NCBI GenBank assembly: GCA_946480055.1
Contig: CAMLID010000009.1
Location: 1-64,000, forward strand
Length of the DNA: 64,000 nucleotides
Direction of reading: 5' to 3'
From: an uncultured Lysobacter sp.
GTDB lineage: Bacteria; Pseudomonadota; Gammaproteobacteria; Xanthomonadales; Xanthomonadaceae
Numbering within the stretch: the stretch's first letter is position 1; each line of letters begins with the position of its first letter. This document shows positions 26,950 through 35,508 of this stretch, in pieces. A program made the position numbers and the translations under genes. The notes under the pieces were generated by a model that saw only the letters and a list, made by a program, of their open reading frames with translations, was not told the origin of the DNA and made no database searches.

Positions 26950-27864
26950 TCAGTTACCGAACTCGCCGCGGCAGCCCTGGTTGACCCAGATCGCGTTACG
27001 CGAGTCGATGCCCCAGGTGCGGCCCTGGATGCAGGGCTGCTTGGAGATCTGCCGCAGCAGGCGCGGCATCGTATTGCCGACCGGCAGGGCGCAGGTCGTG
27101 GTCCGGTTGTTGACGCTGGAGCAGGTGACCCGACGGCCCGGCTGCGGCGGTGGCAGCACCTGGGCGTCGCCGACGAAATCGGCACGGCAGCCCTGGGTGA
27201 CCCAGACCTGACCGTTCTGCGATTGCCAGGTGCGACCCTCGATGCAGGCCGAGCTGGACAGCTGGCGCGACATCCGGGTGCGCCCGTACCAGGGCACCGA
27301 GCAGGTCTGCGGACGGTTGTCGGTGCTTTCGCAGCGCACGGTCCGGCCGACCGGAGGCTGCGGGCCCTGGCCGGGGCCGAACTCGCCGCGGCAACCGCCG
27401 CTGACAAAGATGTTGCCGTCGCGGGACTGCCAGGTGCTGCCCTCGGTGCAGGGCGTCTTGGACAGCTGCTTGATCAGGCGCGAATAGCCGGGCCAGCCGG
27501 TGCGGCAGGTGCGCACGCGGCCGTCGGTGCTTTCGCAGCGGATCGTGCCGCCGGGCTGTGGACCGATCCCGCCGCCGCCGGCCAGGGACTGGGAGATGTC
27601 GGCCTTGATCCGGCTGAAGGTCCAGTTGGAGCGGTTGACCTGGTCGATATAGAAACGCAGCTGGTCGTCCGGGATGCGCTGGCCGTTGGATTGCTCGGAG
27701 TATTCCAGGCTGATCACCCGGACCTGGTCGTTGTAGGACAGGGTGCGCAGGTTTTCGGGCGCGTAGGCGCGCGTCTGCGGCTGGGCCTGGACCAGGACGG
27801 GAACGGCCAGGGCCGCCAGGCACAGCGCCAGCGACAACGGTTTGAGCAGTTTCAGCATGGCCAT
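26950..27864 (-). CDS. DUF3011 domain-containing secreted protein, 304 aa
   Basis: A signal peptide ends at VLVQAQPQT. A region of about 70 residues precedes three copies of a roughly 60-residue cysteine-containing module. Each copy begins with a phrase such as TIRCESTDGRVRTCR, TVRCESTDNRPQTCS or RVTCSSVNNRTTTCA and ends with GGCRGEFG, QGCRADFV or QGCRGEFG. This is the DUF3011 pattern, with four cysteines per module likely forming disulfides; function is unknown. The ATG at 27864 is used; the ATG at 27858 is also possible. It is divergent from aspS. Confidence 0.88.
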   Translation of the reverse strand: MAMLKLLKPLSLALCLAALAVPVLVQAQPQTRAYAPENLRTLSYNDQVRVISLEYSEQSNGQRIPDDQLRFYIDQVNRSNWTFSRIKADISQSLAGGGGIGPQPGGTIRCESTDGRVRTCRTGWPGYSRLIKQLSKTPCTEGSTWQSRDGNIFVSGGCRGEFGPGQGPQPPVGRTVRCESTDNRPQTCSVPWYGRTRMSRQLSSSACIEGRTWQSQNGQVWVTQGCRADFVGDAQVLPPPQPGRRVTCSSVNNRTTTCALPVGNTMPRLLRQISKQPCIQGRTWGIDSRNAIWVNQGCRGEFGN

Positions 27865-28097
27865 TCCCCTAGCCGGTGAGACACGCGGCAGACCGGGCCG
27901 CGGCCGGTAGTACGGAGCAATCTGGGTGGAGCGGATGTGGACCGAGTCCAGCCGCGGGCTACGCGGCCGGACAAGTAACCGGCCGGAGCCGTTAAGATAG
28001 CGTGTTCCTGGCCCAGGCCCGGACGCGCGCCGGCCCGCCCGGCGCCCCCCACCGTGCCGGCCCTGCCGCCGGCCGCCGTTTCGATCCCGGAGTTTCC

Positions 28098-29864
28098 ATG
28101 CGTACCCACTTCTGCGGCCTCGTCGACGAGGCGCTGATCGGCCAGACCGTCACCTTGTGCGGCTGGGTCAACACCAACCGCGTCCAGAGCCATGTGGTGT
28201 TCACCGATTTGCGCGATCACGAGGGCGTGGTCCAGATCGTGGTCGATTCCGACATGGCCGAGCTGTTCAAGACCGCCGGCGACCTGAGCGTGGAGAGCTG
28301 CGTGCGCGTGACCGGCACGGTGCGCGCGCGGCAGGCCGCCAACGACAAGATCCGCAGCGGCAAGGTCGAGATCCTGGCCGCGACCATCGAGGTGTTGAAC
28401 AAGGCCGAGCCGCTGCCGTTCCACGCCCACGAGAACGCCGGCGAGGAAACCCGCCTGACCTATCGTTACCTCGACCTGCGCCGTCCCGAGATGCAGAAGA
28501 TGATGCGCACCCGCATCCGCCTGGTGCAGTCGCTGCGCCGCTGGCTGGACGCGCGCGGCTTCCAGGACATCGAGACCCCGATCCTGACCAAGGCCACGCC
28601 TGAGGGCGCGCGCGACTTCCTGGTCCCGGCGCGCATGCACCCGGGCGAGTTCTACGCATTGCCGCAGTCGCCGCAGCTGTTCAAGCAGATCCTGATGGTG
28701 GCCGGCTTCGACCGCTACTACCAGATTGCGCGCTGCTTCCGCGACGAAGCCCTGCGCGCCGACCGCCAGCTCGAGTTCACCCAGCTCGACATGGAGTTCG
28801 CCTGGGTCTCCGAGCGCGATGTGCAGGATACGGTCGAGGACATGATCCGCGTCGTGTTCAAGGAATCCATCGACGTCGAGCTGGACGCGCAGTTCCCGCG
28901 CATGACCTACGCCGAGGCGATGCGCCGCTACGGTTCGGACAAGCCCGACCTGCGCATCGAGCTGGAATTCGTCGACATCGCCGAGCTGGTCAAGAACTGC
29001 GAATTCAAGGTCTTCACCGATTGGGCCAACCACGCCGACGGCCGCGTGATCGCACTGCGCGCGCCGGGCGCCGCGGGCTGGTCGCGCAAGCAGATCGACG
29101 AGGCCGGCGCGCACGCGGCCAAGTACGGCGCCAAGGGTCTTGCCTGGATGAAGATCGAGGACGCGTCCAAGGGCCGCGAAGGCATCAACTCGCCGATCGC
29201 CAAATTCTTCGACGACGCGACCCTGGCCAGGATCGTCGAGGCCTCGGGCGCTACGAGCGGCGACGCGATTTTCTTCGGCGCCGCCGATTACAAGACCGCC
29301 AGCGACTTCATGGGCGCGCTGCGCCTGAAGCTGGGCAAGGACCTGGGCCTGGTCGGCGAAGGCTGGAAGCCGCTGTGGGTCACCGACTTCCCGATGTTCG
29401 AGTGGGACGAGGAAGCGCAGCGCTACGTCGCCCTGCATCACCCCTTCACCGCTCCGGCAGTGGACGACATCGCCGACCTGCGCGCCAACGCCAAGACCGC
29501 GGTGTCGCGCGGCTACGACATGGTGCTCAACGGCAACGAGATCGGCGGCGGTTCGATCCGCATCCACCGTCCGCAGATGCAGTCGGCGGTGTTCGATCTG
29601 CTCGGCATCGGCGCGGAAGAGGCCGAAGCCAAGTTCGGTTTCCTGCTCGACGCGCTCAAGTACGGCGCGCCGCCGCACGGCGGCATCGCCTTCGGCATCG
29701 ACCGCATCGCCGCGCTGATGGCCGGCACCGAGTCGATCCGCGACGTGATCGCCTTCCCCAAGACCACCACCGCGCAGTGCCTGATGACCGGCGCGCCGTC
29801 GCCGATTCCGGACGCGCAGCTGGCCGAAGTGCACGTGATGGTGCGGCCGAAGGATCCGGCCTAA
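28098..29864 (+). CDS. aspS: Aspartate-tRNA ligase, 588 aa
   Basis: This class II aminoacyl-tRNA synthetase charges tRNA-Asp. The N-terminal OB fold includes [20 protein letters not shown]. The catalytic core shows motif 1 around [18 protein letters not shown], motif 2 [24 protein letters not shown] sequence with EFTQLDMEF, the bacterial GAD insert, and motif 3 [14 protein letters not shown]. Length fits the bacterial-type enzyme (about 590). The ATG at 28098 is chosen because [16 protein letters not shown] matches the family start; a longer frame begins at 28002. Confidence 0.97.
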   Translation: MRTHFCGLVDEALIGQTVTLCGWVNTNRVQSHVVFTDLRDHEGVVQIVVDSDMAELFKTAGDLSVESCVRVTGTVRARQAANDKIRSGKVEILAATIEVLNKAEPLPFHAHENAGEETRLTYRYLDLRRPEMQKMMRTRIRLVQSLRRWLDARGFQDIETPILTKATPEGARDFLVPARMHPGEFYALPQSPQLFKQILMVAGFDRYYQIARCFRDEALRADRQLEFTQLDMEFAWVSERDVQDTVEDMIRVVFKESIDVELDAQFPRMTYAEAMRRYGSDKPDLRIELEFVDIAELVKNCEFKVFTDWANHADGRVIALRAPGAAGWSRKQIDEAGAHAAKYGAKGLAWMKIEDASKGREGINSPIAKFFDDATLARIVEASGATSGDAIFFGAADYKTASDFMGALRLKLGKDLGLVGEGWKPLWVTDFPMFEWDEEAQRYVALHHPFTAPAVDDIADLRANAKTAVSRGYDMVLNGNEIGGGSIRIHRPQMQSAVFDLLGIGAEEAEAKFGFLLDALKYGAPPHGGIAFGIDRIAALMAGTESIRDVIAFPKTTTAQCLMTGAPSPIPDAQLAEVHVMVRPKDPA

Positions 29865-29882
29865 GCCTCGGATCCGGTTTGG

Positions 29883-30022
29883 GGTAGGAGCGGCGTAAGC
29901 CGCGACCGCGCCCCAACGGCCGCTTGCGACGCGGCAATCGCGCGGCCGGACGCAGTTGCGCGTCGTGATCGTCAACGCCGATATGTGCGGTTGCGCGGCC
30001 GTGGCTGGCGCCGCTCCTACAG
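29883..30022. repeat. Palindromic element, with a degenerate inverted half
   Basis: A full GGAGCGGCGTAAGCCGCGAC element lies at about 29886-29905, right after aspS, and a degenerate inverted copy (GGCGCCGCTCCTACAGG) at 30007-30023. It belongs to the dispersed family in this window. Confidence 0.7.
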
Positions 30023-30052
30023 GAAGCAGAAAGCGAGAGGGCTGGCTGGAAC

Positions 30053-30574
30053 ATGAGCGACGACTACCGCATCCGCCGCGCCACGCCCGCCGACGCGGCG
30101 GTGCTGTCCGATCTGGCCGCGCGCACCTTCGTCGAAACCTTCGGCCATCTGTATCCGCCCGAGCACCTGCAGCGTTTCCTCGACGAGAGCTATTCGGTCG
30201 AGGCGCAGGCGCGCGTGCTCGGCGACGCCGATTGCGCGGTCTGGCTGCTGGAGCGCGACGGCGTGGCGGTAGGCCACGCGCTCGCCGGGCCTTGCGGCTT
30301 GCCGCATGACCAAGTCGCTGCCGGCGACGGCGAGCTCAAGCGCCTGTACGTATTGCGCGAGGCCCAGAACGGCGGTTGGGGCGGGCGTTTGTTCCAGGTC
30401 GTGCTGGACTGGCTGCTGCGCGACGGCCCGCGCACGCTGTGGATCGGGGTGTGGTCGGAAAACCATGGCGCGCAGCGTTTCTATGCGCGCCACGGCTTCG
30501 TCCATGTCGGCGACTACGAGTTCGTGGTCGGCGATACCCGCGATCACGAGTTCATTTTGCGGCGTCCGGCTTAG
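30053..30574 (+). CDS. GNAT family N-acetyltransferase, 173 aa
   Basis: This is an acetyl-CoA-dependent acetyltransferase of the GNAT fold. The N-terminus IRRATPADAAVLSDLAARTF is typical. The conserved motif A is LKRLYVLREAQNGGWGGRLF (acetyl-CoA pyrophosphate loop, with QNGGWGG in place of the usual Q/RxxGxG/A), followed by LWIGVWSENHGAQRFYARHG. The substrate is unknown. Palindromic repeats flank the gene on both sides. Confidence 0.88.
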   Translation: MSDDYRIRRATPADAAVLSDLAARTFVETFGHLYPPEHLQRFLDESYSVEAQARVLGDADCAVWLLERDGVAVGHALAGPCGLPHDQVAAGDGELKRLYVLREAQNGGWGGRLFQVVLDWLLRDGPRTLWIGVWSENHGAQRFYARHGFVHVGDYEFVVGDTRDHEFILRRPA

Positions 30575-30603
30575 GTCCGAGCGCCAACCCTAACCCGCTT
30601 TGG

Positions 30604-30742
30604 GGTAGGAGCGGCGTAAGCCGCGACCCGAACCCGCACGCATCGACGACTTGCCGATTCCGCGACAGCCTGCGGCTGCCCGCGCGATGATCCTCGCGCG
30701 GACCGCCGAACTGGCGCGGTCGCGGCTTACGCCGCTCCTACC
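30604..30742. repeat. Inverted pair of palindromic elements (REPIN-like)
   Basis: A forward element (GTAGGAGCGGCGTAAGCCGC) at about 30606-30625 and an inverted element (GCGGCTTACGCCGCTCCTAC) at about 30722-30741 face each other across roughly 95 bp. The stretch 30575-30904 holds no gene; it contains this pair and the next one. Confidence 0.85.
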
Positions 30743-30795
30743 CTGATCGCGGCGAACTGCCGGCGCCGCTCGACCGAGCCGGTCGGGCCGCTTTC

Positions 30796-30883
30796 TGTGA
30801 GAGCGACGTAAGTCGCGATCGCGTGAGTCGGGGCTTGCGTTGTATCCGAACTGCGCGAATCGCGGCTCACGCCGCTCCCACAG
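30796..30883. repeat. Inverted pair of palindromic elements with a variant stem
   Basis: The left element (30796-30822) carries the variant stem GCGAC-GTAA-GTCGC, while the right one (30858-30883, inverted) has the common GCGGC-GTGA-GCCGC form. The left change is compensated on both sides of its stem. Confidence 0.8.
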
Positions 30884-30904
30884 TAGTTGGCCTCGGTCCG
30901 TGGT

Positions 30905-32371
30905 TCAGCGCGCCGCCACCACATCCACCGCACCCAAGGTCAAGCGCCCCGTGCTGTCGCGGCCGACGTTCTGCGGCACGATGCCACGACGTCCCGGCCA
31001 GCTGTCGGCGAGCGCGAGCTTGAGCGTGTAGCGTCCCGGCGCCAGCGCCGCCGGCACGCTGGCCTGCAGCTCGCGGCTCTGCGGCGATCCCGGCAGCAGG
31101 CCGGTGAGCGGATAGTCGAGCGCCGACTTGGCCAGCACCACGCCGCCCGCGTCCAGCCAATGCAGCTCGGCCTGATAGACCTGGTACAGCGGCGCCACGC
31201 CGGTGTTCTCGATGCTCAGGCTCAGCGGCAGGCTCGCACCGGCCGCGACCTGATCGGCCCAGGCCGCGCGCCGCACGGTGAACTCGTAGCCCAGTGCGCG
31301 CTTGATGCTCAGCACCTTGGCCCGGAACGCCGCGGTGCCGGTGTTCTCGTGCTGGCCGGCCGGGCCCAGCCAGGTGAAGTGGTAGTCGCGCACCAGCTTG
31401 ACGATGTCGGCGGGGCGGTCGGTCCACAGCTTCTTCTGGTCCGCGTACGGACTTTCGCCGCCGATCGGATTGAGCTGCCAGTTCTGGCGCGCGGCCGGCA
31501 CTTCGTTGCGATAGCCCCATTCCAGGTTCCACCAGCCGGTGTCGTCGCAGCGCTTGAGCCTGGGCGAATAGGCGCTGCACATCGCGGTGTAGGACGGGAA
31601 GAAGTCTTCGCTGAAGCCGAAGCTGGCGCCGCCGACATCGCTGGCGCGCGCGTAACGCGTGTGCAGCGGCGTCTGCGCGAAGTTGTTGGTGTAGGCGTCG
31701 CGCACCAACGCGCGGGTGGTCGCGTCGGGCTCGTAGCTGGGGCAGCCGGAGGTGTGCCACTCGCCCCAGAAGCCGAGCAGGCCGACATGCACCGCGGTGA
31801 TGCGCGGGTCGCCGTCGTAGCGGCGCGCGAACGCGCGCACGAACTGCTGCAACTGCTCGCGCATCGCCGGCGTGTTGTAGTCCGGCGCCACGCCGGGGCC
31901 GTCGCCGCCGCAGTTGCTGTAGGCGTGGCCGGGGATGTTGAGCGGGGCCTGGCCGAGGAACTTGGGATAGTCGCGCTCGGGCTGCTCGCCGTCGTAGTAG
32001 TAATGAATGTTGTTGCCGACGCTGTCGGGGTAGTCGGCGACCGGGCGCAGCACGAAGGTCGCGTTCGGATCCTCGGCCAGGATCGGCGCGAGGTGGCGTT
32101 GTTCGAAGCCGGCCCAGTCGTACTGCTCGTCGGCGGTTTCGACTTCGCGCCAGGGCAGGTAGATCTGGTAGATCGAGGCGCCGTAGTGGTTGTCGGGCAG
32201 GCCGCCGTCGGCGCCGACCGTGGTGCCCCAGAGCAGGAAACCGCGGTGCGGGTTGGACAGGTCGTCGTTGCTTTGGGCGGGGAGCAGTTCACCGGCGCGC
32301 GCGGGCGCGAGCAGGGCGGTCAGCGCGATCGCGACGGCGAGGGCGGCGGGTGCTACGGGTCGCAGGTCCAT
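30905..32371 (-). CDS. Secreted DUF4832 domain-containing protein, 488 aa
   Basis: A signal peptide ends at about LLAPARAG. The N-terminal region begins with LSNPHRGFLLWGTT, a pattern typical of DUF4874, and has the TIM-barrel-like stretch TAVHVGLLGFWGEWHTSG. The C-terminal half (from about residue 230, through YEFTVRRAAWADQV and SLSIENTGVAPLYQ) matches what I know of DUF4832, a beta-rich domain. These proteins look like glycoside-hydrolase-related secreted proteins, but no activity is known to me. The start at 32371 directly gives the signal peptide. No operon partner is present. Confidence 0.82.
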   Translation of the reverse strand: MDLRPVAPAALAVAIALTALLAPARAGELLPAQSNDDLSNPHRGFLLWGTTVGADGGLPDNHYGASIYQIYLPWREVETADEQYDWAGFEQRHLAPILAEDPNATFVLRPVADYPDSVGNNIHYYYDGEQPERDYPKFLGQAPLNIPGHAYSNCGGDGPGVAPDYNTPAMREQLQQFVRAFARRYDGDPRITAVHVGLLGFWGEWHTSGCPSYEPDATTRALVRDAYTNNFAQTPLHTRYARASDVGGASFGFSEDFFPSYTAMCSAYSPRLKRCDDTGWWNLEWGYRNEVPAARQNWQLNPIGGESPYADQKKLWTDRPADIVKLVRDYHFTWLGPAGQHENTGTAAFRAKVLSIKRALGYEFTVRRAAWADQVAAGASLPLSLSIENTGVAPLYQVYQAELHWLDAGGVVLAKSALDYPLTGLLPGSPQSRELQASVPAALAPGRYTLKLALADSWPGRRGIVPQNVGRDSTGRLTLGAVDVVAAR

Positions 32372-32536
32372 GTGAACTCCGTGAGTGGGGGCGCGGCGAT
32401 GGTGAACGCTGCGCGCACTGCCGGGAGGGGCGCGACATCACAGTCCGACATGTCCCGTGGGTGGGACAACGGTTCCGCTAGCGGGGTCACGCTTGTTCCA
32501 CGCGTTGTGCGTCTTCGGCATGTCTTTTGGCTTTGG

Positions 32537-32626
32537 TGTAGGAGCGGCGTAAGCCGCGACCGCGCCAGTCGGGCGACCTGCGCAGGTTCGTGAGCATGGC
32601 GGTCGCGGCTCACGCCGCTCCTACCC
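32537..32626. repeat. Inverted pair of palindromic elements (REPIN-like)
   Basis: A forward element at 32537-32562 and an inverted element at 32600-32626 are separated by about 37 bp. The gap 32372-32706 holds no gene other than this pair; the segment next to 32372 should contain the promoter of the DUF4832 gene. Confidence 0.85.
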
Positions 32627-32706
32627 CAGGTCGGGACGGGGCAGGGAGACTTGGTTAGCATCGCCCCAGGCCCGATATCGCTTTCGTGGCGAACGACGGA
32701 GCGGCG

Positions 32707-33339
32707 ATGGAGCGAGCGACGACGGCGGATACGACGCACCGGGTCCTGATGATCCACGGCATCTGGATGCCGGCGCTGTCGATGCGCTGGCTGGGCGCGC
32801 GCCTGGCCGAGGCCGGCTACGAAAGCAGCACCTATGCCTACGCCGGCGCCGGCGGCGGGCCGGACGCGGCCCTGCCGGGGCTGCTCGAACGCCTGGCCGA
32901 ACCGACCCACATCCTGGCCCACAGCCTGGGCGGCCTGATCGCTCTGAGCGCCTTGGCCGCCCAGCCCGAACTGCCGGTGCCCCGGGTGGTCTGCCTGGGC
33001 TCACCGCTGTGCGGCAGCGCCGCGGCCGGTGGGCTGGCCCGGCGCGCCTGGACGGCGGCCGCGCTGGGCCGCAGCGCCGACCTGCTGTTGCGCGGCTGCC
33101 CGCCCTGGTGCGGCCGGGCCGAGGTGGCGGTGATCGCCGGTTCGACCCCGCACGGCCTGGGCCGCTATTTCGGCGATCTCGGCCAGGACAGCGACGGCAC
33201 CGTGGCGGTCGCCGAGACCCGTCTGGACGGCCTGCGCGACCATGCGGTGATCCCCGCCAGTCACAGCGGCCTGTTGTTTTCGGCGCAGGCGGCCCAGATG
33301 GCCGCCGCCTTCTTCCGCCACGGGCGCCTGCGCGCCTGA
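32707..33339 (+). CDS. Alpha/beta hydrolase, lipase-like, 210 aa
   Basis: This is a small serine hydrolase. The N-terminal strand RVLMIHGIWMPALSMRWLG carries the HG oxyanion motif, and the nucleophile elbow is HILAHSLGGLIALS (AHSLGG, Ser in the GxSxG-type position). A cysteine-rich stretch (LLRGCPPWCGRAE) follows, and the catalytic histidine is probably in VIPASHSGLLFS. The fold resembles lipase class 2/PGAP1-type proteins that act on esters. The ATG at 32707 with GGAG upstream is preferred; a GTG at 32686 would add seven residues. No signal peptide is evident. Confidence 0.82.
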   Translation: MERATTADTTHRVLMIHGIWMPALSMRWLGARLAEAGYESSTYAYAGAGGGPDAALPGLLERLAEPTHILAHSLGGLIALSALAAQPELPVPRVVCLGSPLCGSAAAGGLARRAWTAAALGRSADLLLRGCPPWCGRAEVAVIAGSTPHGLGRYFGDLGQDSDGTVAVAETRLDGLRDHAVIPASHSGLLFSAQAAQMAAAFFRHGRLRA

Positions 33340-33447
33340 GGCTAGTCCGGCCGGGCGGCGAGGGCCCGGTTGTGACGGTCCGGCCCCGGCGGCGGCGCCC
33401 GATCGAGTAAAATCGCCGGCTTGTTCACAGATTGAGCCGGTAACGCC

Positions 33448-34179
33448 ATGGGTAGAGGTCCGTCGATCGAAGCGCGCAAGAACGCCGAGGATGCGCGTCG
33501 CGGCAAGATCTTCACCAAGATCATCCGCGAGATCAGCGTGGCCGCGCGCCGCGGCGGCGGCGATCCGGGCGGCAATCCCAGCCTGCGCACGGCGATCGAC
33601 AAAGGGCTTTCGGCCAACATGTCCAAGGACGTGATCGAACGCGCGGTCAAGAAGGCCACCGGCGCGCTGGAAGGCGTGGAATACGAGGAAATCCGCTACG
33701 AGGGTTATGCCCCGGGCGGAGTCGCGGTGATCGTCGACTGCCTGACCGACAACAAGGTTCGCACCGTCGCCGACGTGCGTCATGCCTTCGGCAAGTTCGG
33801 CGGCAACCTCGGCACCGACGGTTCGGTCGCGTTCCTGTTCCAGAAGCGCGGCGTGCTGTGGTTTCCCGCCGGCACCGACGAAGACCGGGTCACCGAGGCC
33901 GCCATCGAAGCCGGCGCCGACGATGTCGTGGTCTACCCGGACGACGGCTCGATCGACGTGCTGACCGCGCCGGACGCGTTCGTTTCGGTCAAGGCCGCGA
34001 TGGAAGCGGCCGGTCTGGCCCCGGGCCAGGCCGAGATCACCTACCGCGCCGAGAACGACATCGCCGTCAGCGGCGAGACCGCGCAGCAGGTGGTCAAGAT
34101 GCTCAACTGGCTCGAAGACCTGGACGACGTCCAGAACGTCTACTCCAACGCCGATCTCGGCGCCGACGCCTACGCGTAG
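33448..34179 (+). CDS. yebC: YebC/PmpR family protein, 243 aa
   Basis: The family is a DNA-binding regulator in some bacteria and has been tied to ribosome function. The N-terminus [20 protein letters not shown], then [21 protein letters not shown] and [16 protein letters not shown], and the segment [20 protein letters not shown] are all hallmarks, and the length is standard. It lies just upstream of ruvC, a common arrangement, so it probably belongs to the ruv transcription unit. Confidence 0.96.
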   Translation: MGRGPSIEARKNAEDARRGKIFTKIIREISVAARRGGGDPGGNPSLRTAIDKGLSANMSKDVIERAVKKATGALEGVEYEEIRYEGYAPGGVAVIVDCLTDNKVRTVADVRHAFGKFGGNLGTDGSVAFLFQKRGVLWFPAGTDEDRVTEAAIEAGADDVVVYPDDGSIDVLTAPDAFVSVKAAMEAAGLAPGQAEITYRAENDIAVSGETAQQVVKMLNWLEDLDDVQNVYSNADLGADAYA

Positions 34180-34188
34180 ACTGCCTGC

Positions 34189-34716
34189 GTGATCCGCATC
34201 CTCGGCATCGACCCCGGTTCGCAACGGACCGGCCTGGGCGTCATCGACGTTGCGGCCGACGGCCGTTGCACCTATGTGCACGCGCAGGCGCTCAAGCTGC
34301 TCGACGCCGAGGACTTCCCGTCGCGGCTCGGGCTGCTGTGCGAAGGACTGGAAGCGGCGCTCGACCAATGGCAGCCGCAGCAGGTCGCGATCGAGACCGT
34401 GTTCATGGACAAGTCCGCGACCTCGGCGCTGAAGCTGGGCCACGCCCGCGGCGCCGCGCTGGCGACCGTGGTGCGCCGGCGCATTCCGATCAGCGAGTAC
34501 GCGCCGCGGGTGATCAAGCAATCGCTGGTGGGCCGCGGCGCGGCCGACAAGCAGCAGGTCCAGCACATGGTGCGGCTGCTGCTGAATCTGCCGGAAATGA
34601 AGCTGCAGGCCGACGCCGCCGATGCCCTTGCGGTCGCCCTGACCCATGCGCATATGAGTGCGACCAGCGCGCGCATCGGCCTGACCACGGCGCAATTGCG
34701 CAGGCGCGGCGCATGA
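34189..34716 (+). CDS. ruvC: Holliday junction endonuclease RuvC, 175 aa
   Basis: RuvC cuts Holliday junctions as a dimer. The N-terminal [18 protein letters not shown] carries the first catalytic aspartate (D7), [19 protein letters not shown] the catalytic glutamate, and [15 protein letters not shown] the final aspartates. The start is GTG at 34189, 9 bp after yebC, and the length fits the family. Confidence 0.97.
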   Translation: MIRILGIDPGSQRTGLGVIDVAADGRCTYVHAQALKLLDAEDFPSRLGLLCEGLEAALDQWQPQQVAIETVFMDKSATSALKLGHARGAALATVVRRRIPISEYAPRVIKQSLVGRGAADKQQVQHMVRLLLNLPEMKLQADAADALAVALTHAHMSATSARIGLTTAQLRRRGA

Positions 34717-34750
34717 GCGCGCCGCTTCGTCATCCCAAGGGAGCGGGTCC

Positions 34751-34885
34751 GTGATCGGACGTCTCAAAGGCATCATCGTGCATAAGCAACCGCCATGGGC
34801 GAAGCGGCGCGTTTGCGAGCCACTGGCTCGCGCGCCGCTGAGCGCCCGCGAGCTGTGCTCGCGGGCCGGAGGGGTTGAACCATGA
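34751..34885 (+). pseudogene. ruvA 5'-end echo: 44-codon frame overlapping the ruvA start
   Basis: The frame starts with GTG at 34751 and reads MIGRLKGIIVHKQPPW for its first 16 codons, nearly the same as the start of RuvA ([16 protein letters not shown]). The codon-level differences are mostly synonymous (for example GGA/GGC, CGT/CGC, CAT/CAC, CCA/CCC), so this is not a fresh duplication. After Trp16 the similarity stops and the frame continues for 28 unrelated codons through two hairpins (GCGAGCC-ACT-GGCTCGC and CCCGCGAGC-TGT-GCTCGCGGG). It ends at a TGA overlapping the ruvA ATG (ATGA). It is either a truncated ruvA remnant or a small leader-type ORF. Confidence 0.6.
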
Positions 34886-35472
34886 TCGGCCGCCTCAGAG
34901 GAACCCTGATCCACAAGCAACCGCCCTGGTTGATCGTGGACGTCAACGGCGTCGGCTACGAGCTGGAGGCGCCGATGAGCACCTTCTACGACCTGCCCGA
35001 ACTGGGGCGCGAGATCGCGCTGTTCACCCATTACGCGCAGAAGGAAGACAGCGTCTCGCTGTACGGCTTCCTGCGCGAGACCGAGCGGCGCCTGTTCCGC
35101 GACGTCCAGAAAGTCAGCGGCATTGGCGCCAAGATCGCGCTGGCGGTGCTGTCGGGCGTGCCGGTCGAAGAGTTCGCGCGCCTGGTCCAGGCCGGCGACG
35201 TGACCGCGCTGACCCGCATCCCCGGCATCGGCAAGAAGACCGCCGAACGCATGGTGGTAGAGCTGCGCGACCGCGCCGCGGATTTCGTAGGCTCCGGTGC
35301 CGTCCTCGGCGGCAACGGCGTGCCCGCCGATCCGCAGAGCGAGGCCACCGTCGCCCTGCAGCAACTGGGCTACAAGCCCGCCGAGGCCGCGCGCATGGCG
35401 CGCGATGCCACCGCCGCCGGCGACGACGCCGCCGCCATCATCCGCAAAGCGCTAAAGTCCGCGCTTCGCTGA
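34882..35472 (+). CDS. ruvA: Holliday junction branch migration protein RuvA, 196 aa
   Basis: RuvA binds Holliday junctions and loads the RuvB motor. The N-terminal OB fold begins [20 protein letters not shown]; the helix-hairpin-helix region has [20 protein letters not shown] and [20 protein letters not shown]; the C-terminal RuvB-binding domain ([20 protein letters not shown]) is complete. Start and length fit. It follows ruvC with a 165-bp spacer holding a ruvA-like fragment. Confidence 0.97.
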   Translation: MIGRLRGTLIHKQPPWLIVDVNGVGYELEAPMSTFYDLPELGREIALFTHYAQKEDSVSLYGFLRETERRLFRDVQKVSGIGAKIALAVLSGVPVEEFARLVQAGDVTALTRIPGIGKKTAERMVVELRDRAADFVGSGAVLGGNGVPADPQSEATVALQQLGYKPAEAARMARDATAAGDDAAAIIRKALKSALR

Positions 35473-35508
35473 GCCCATGGCGGCGTACCCGCCCGGAGCA
35501 CACGCACC

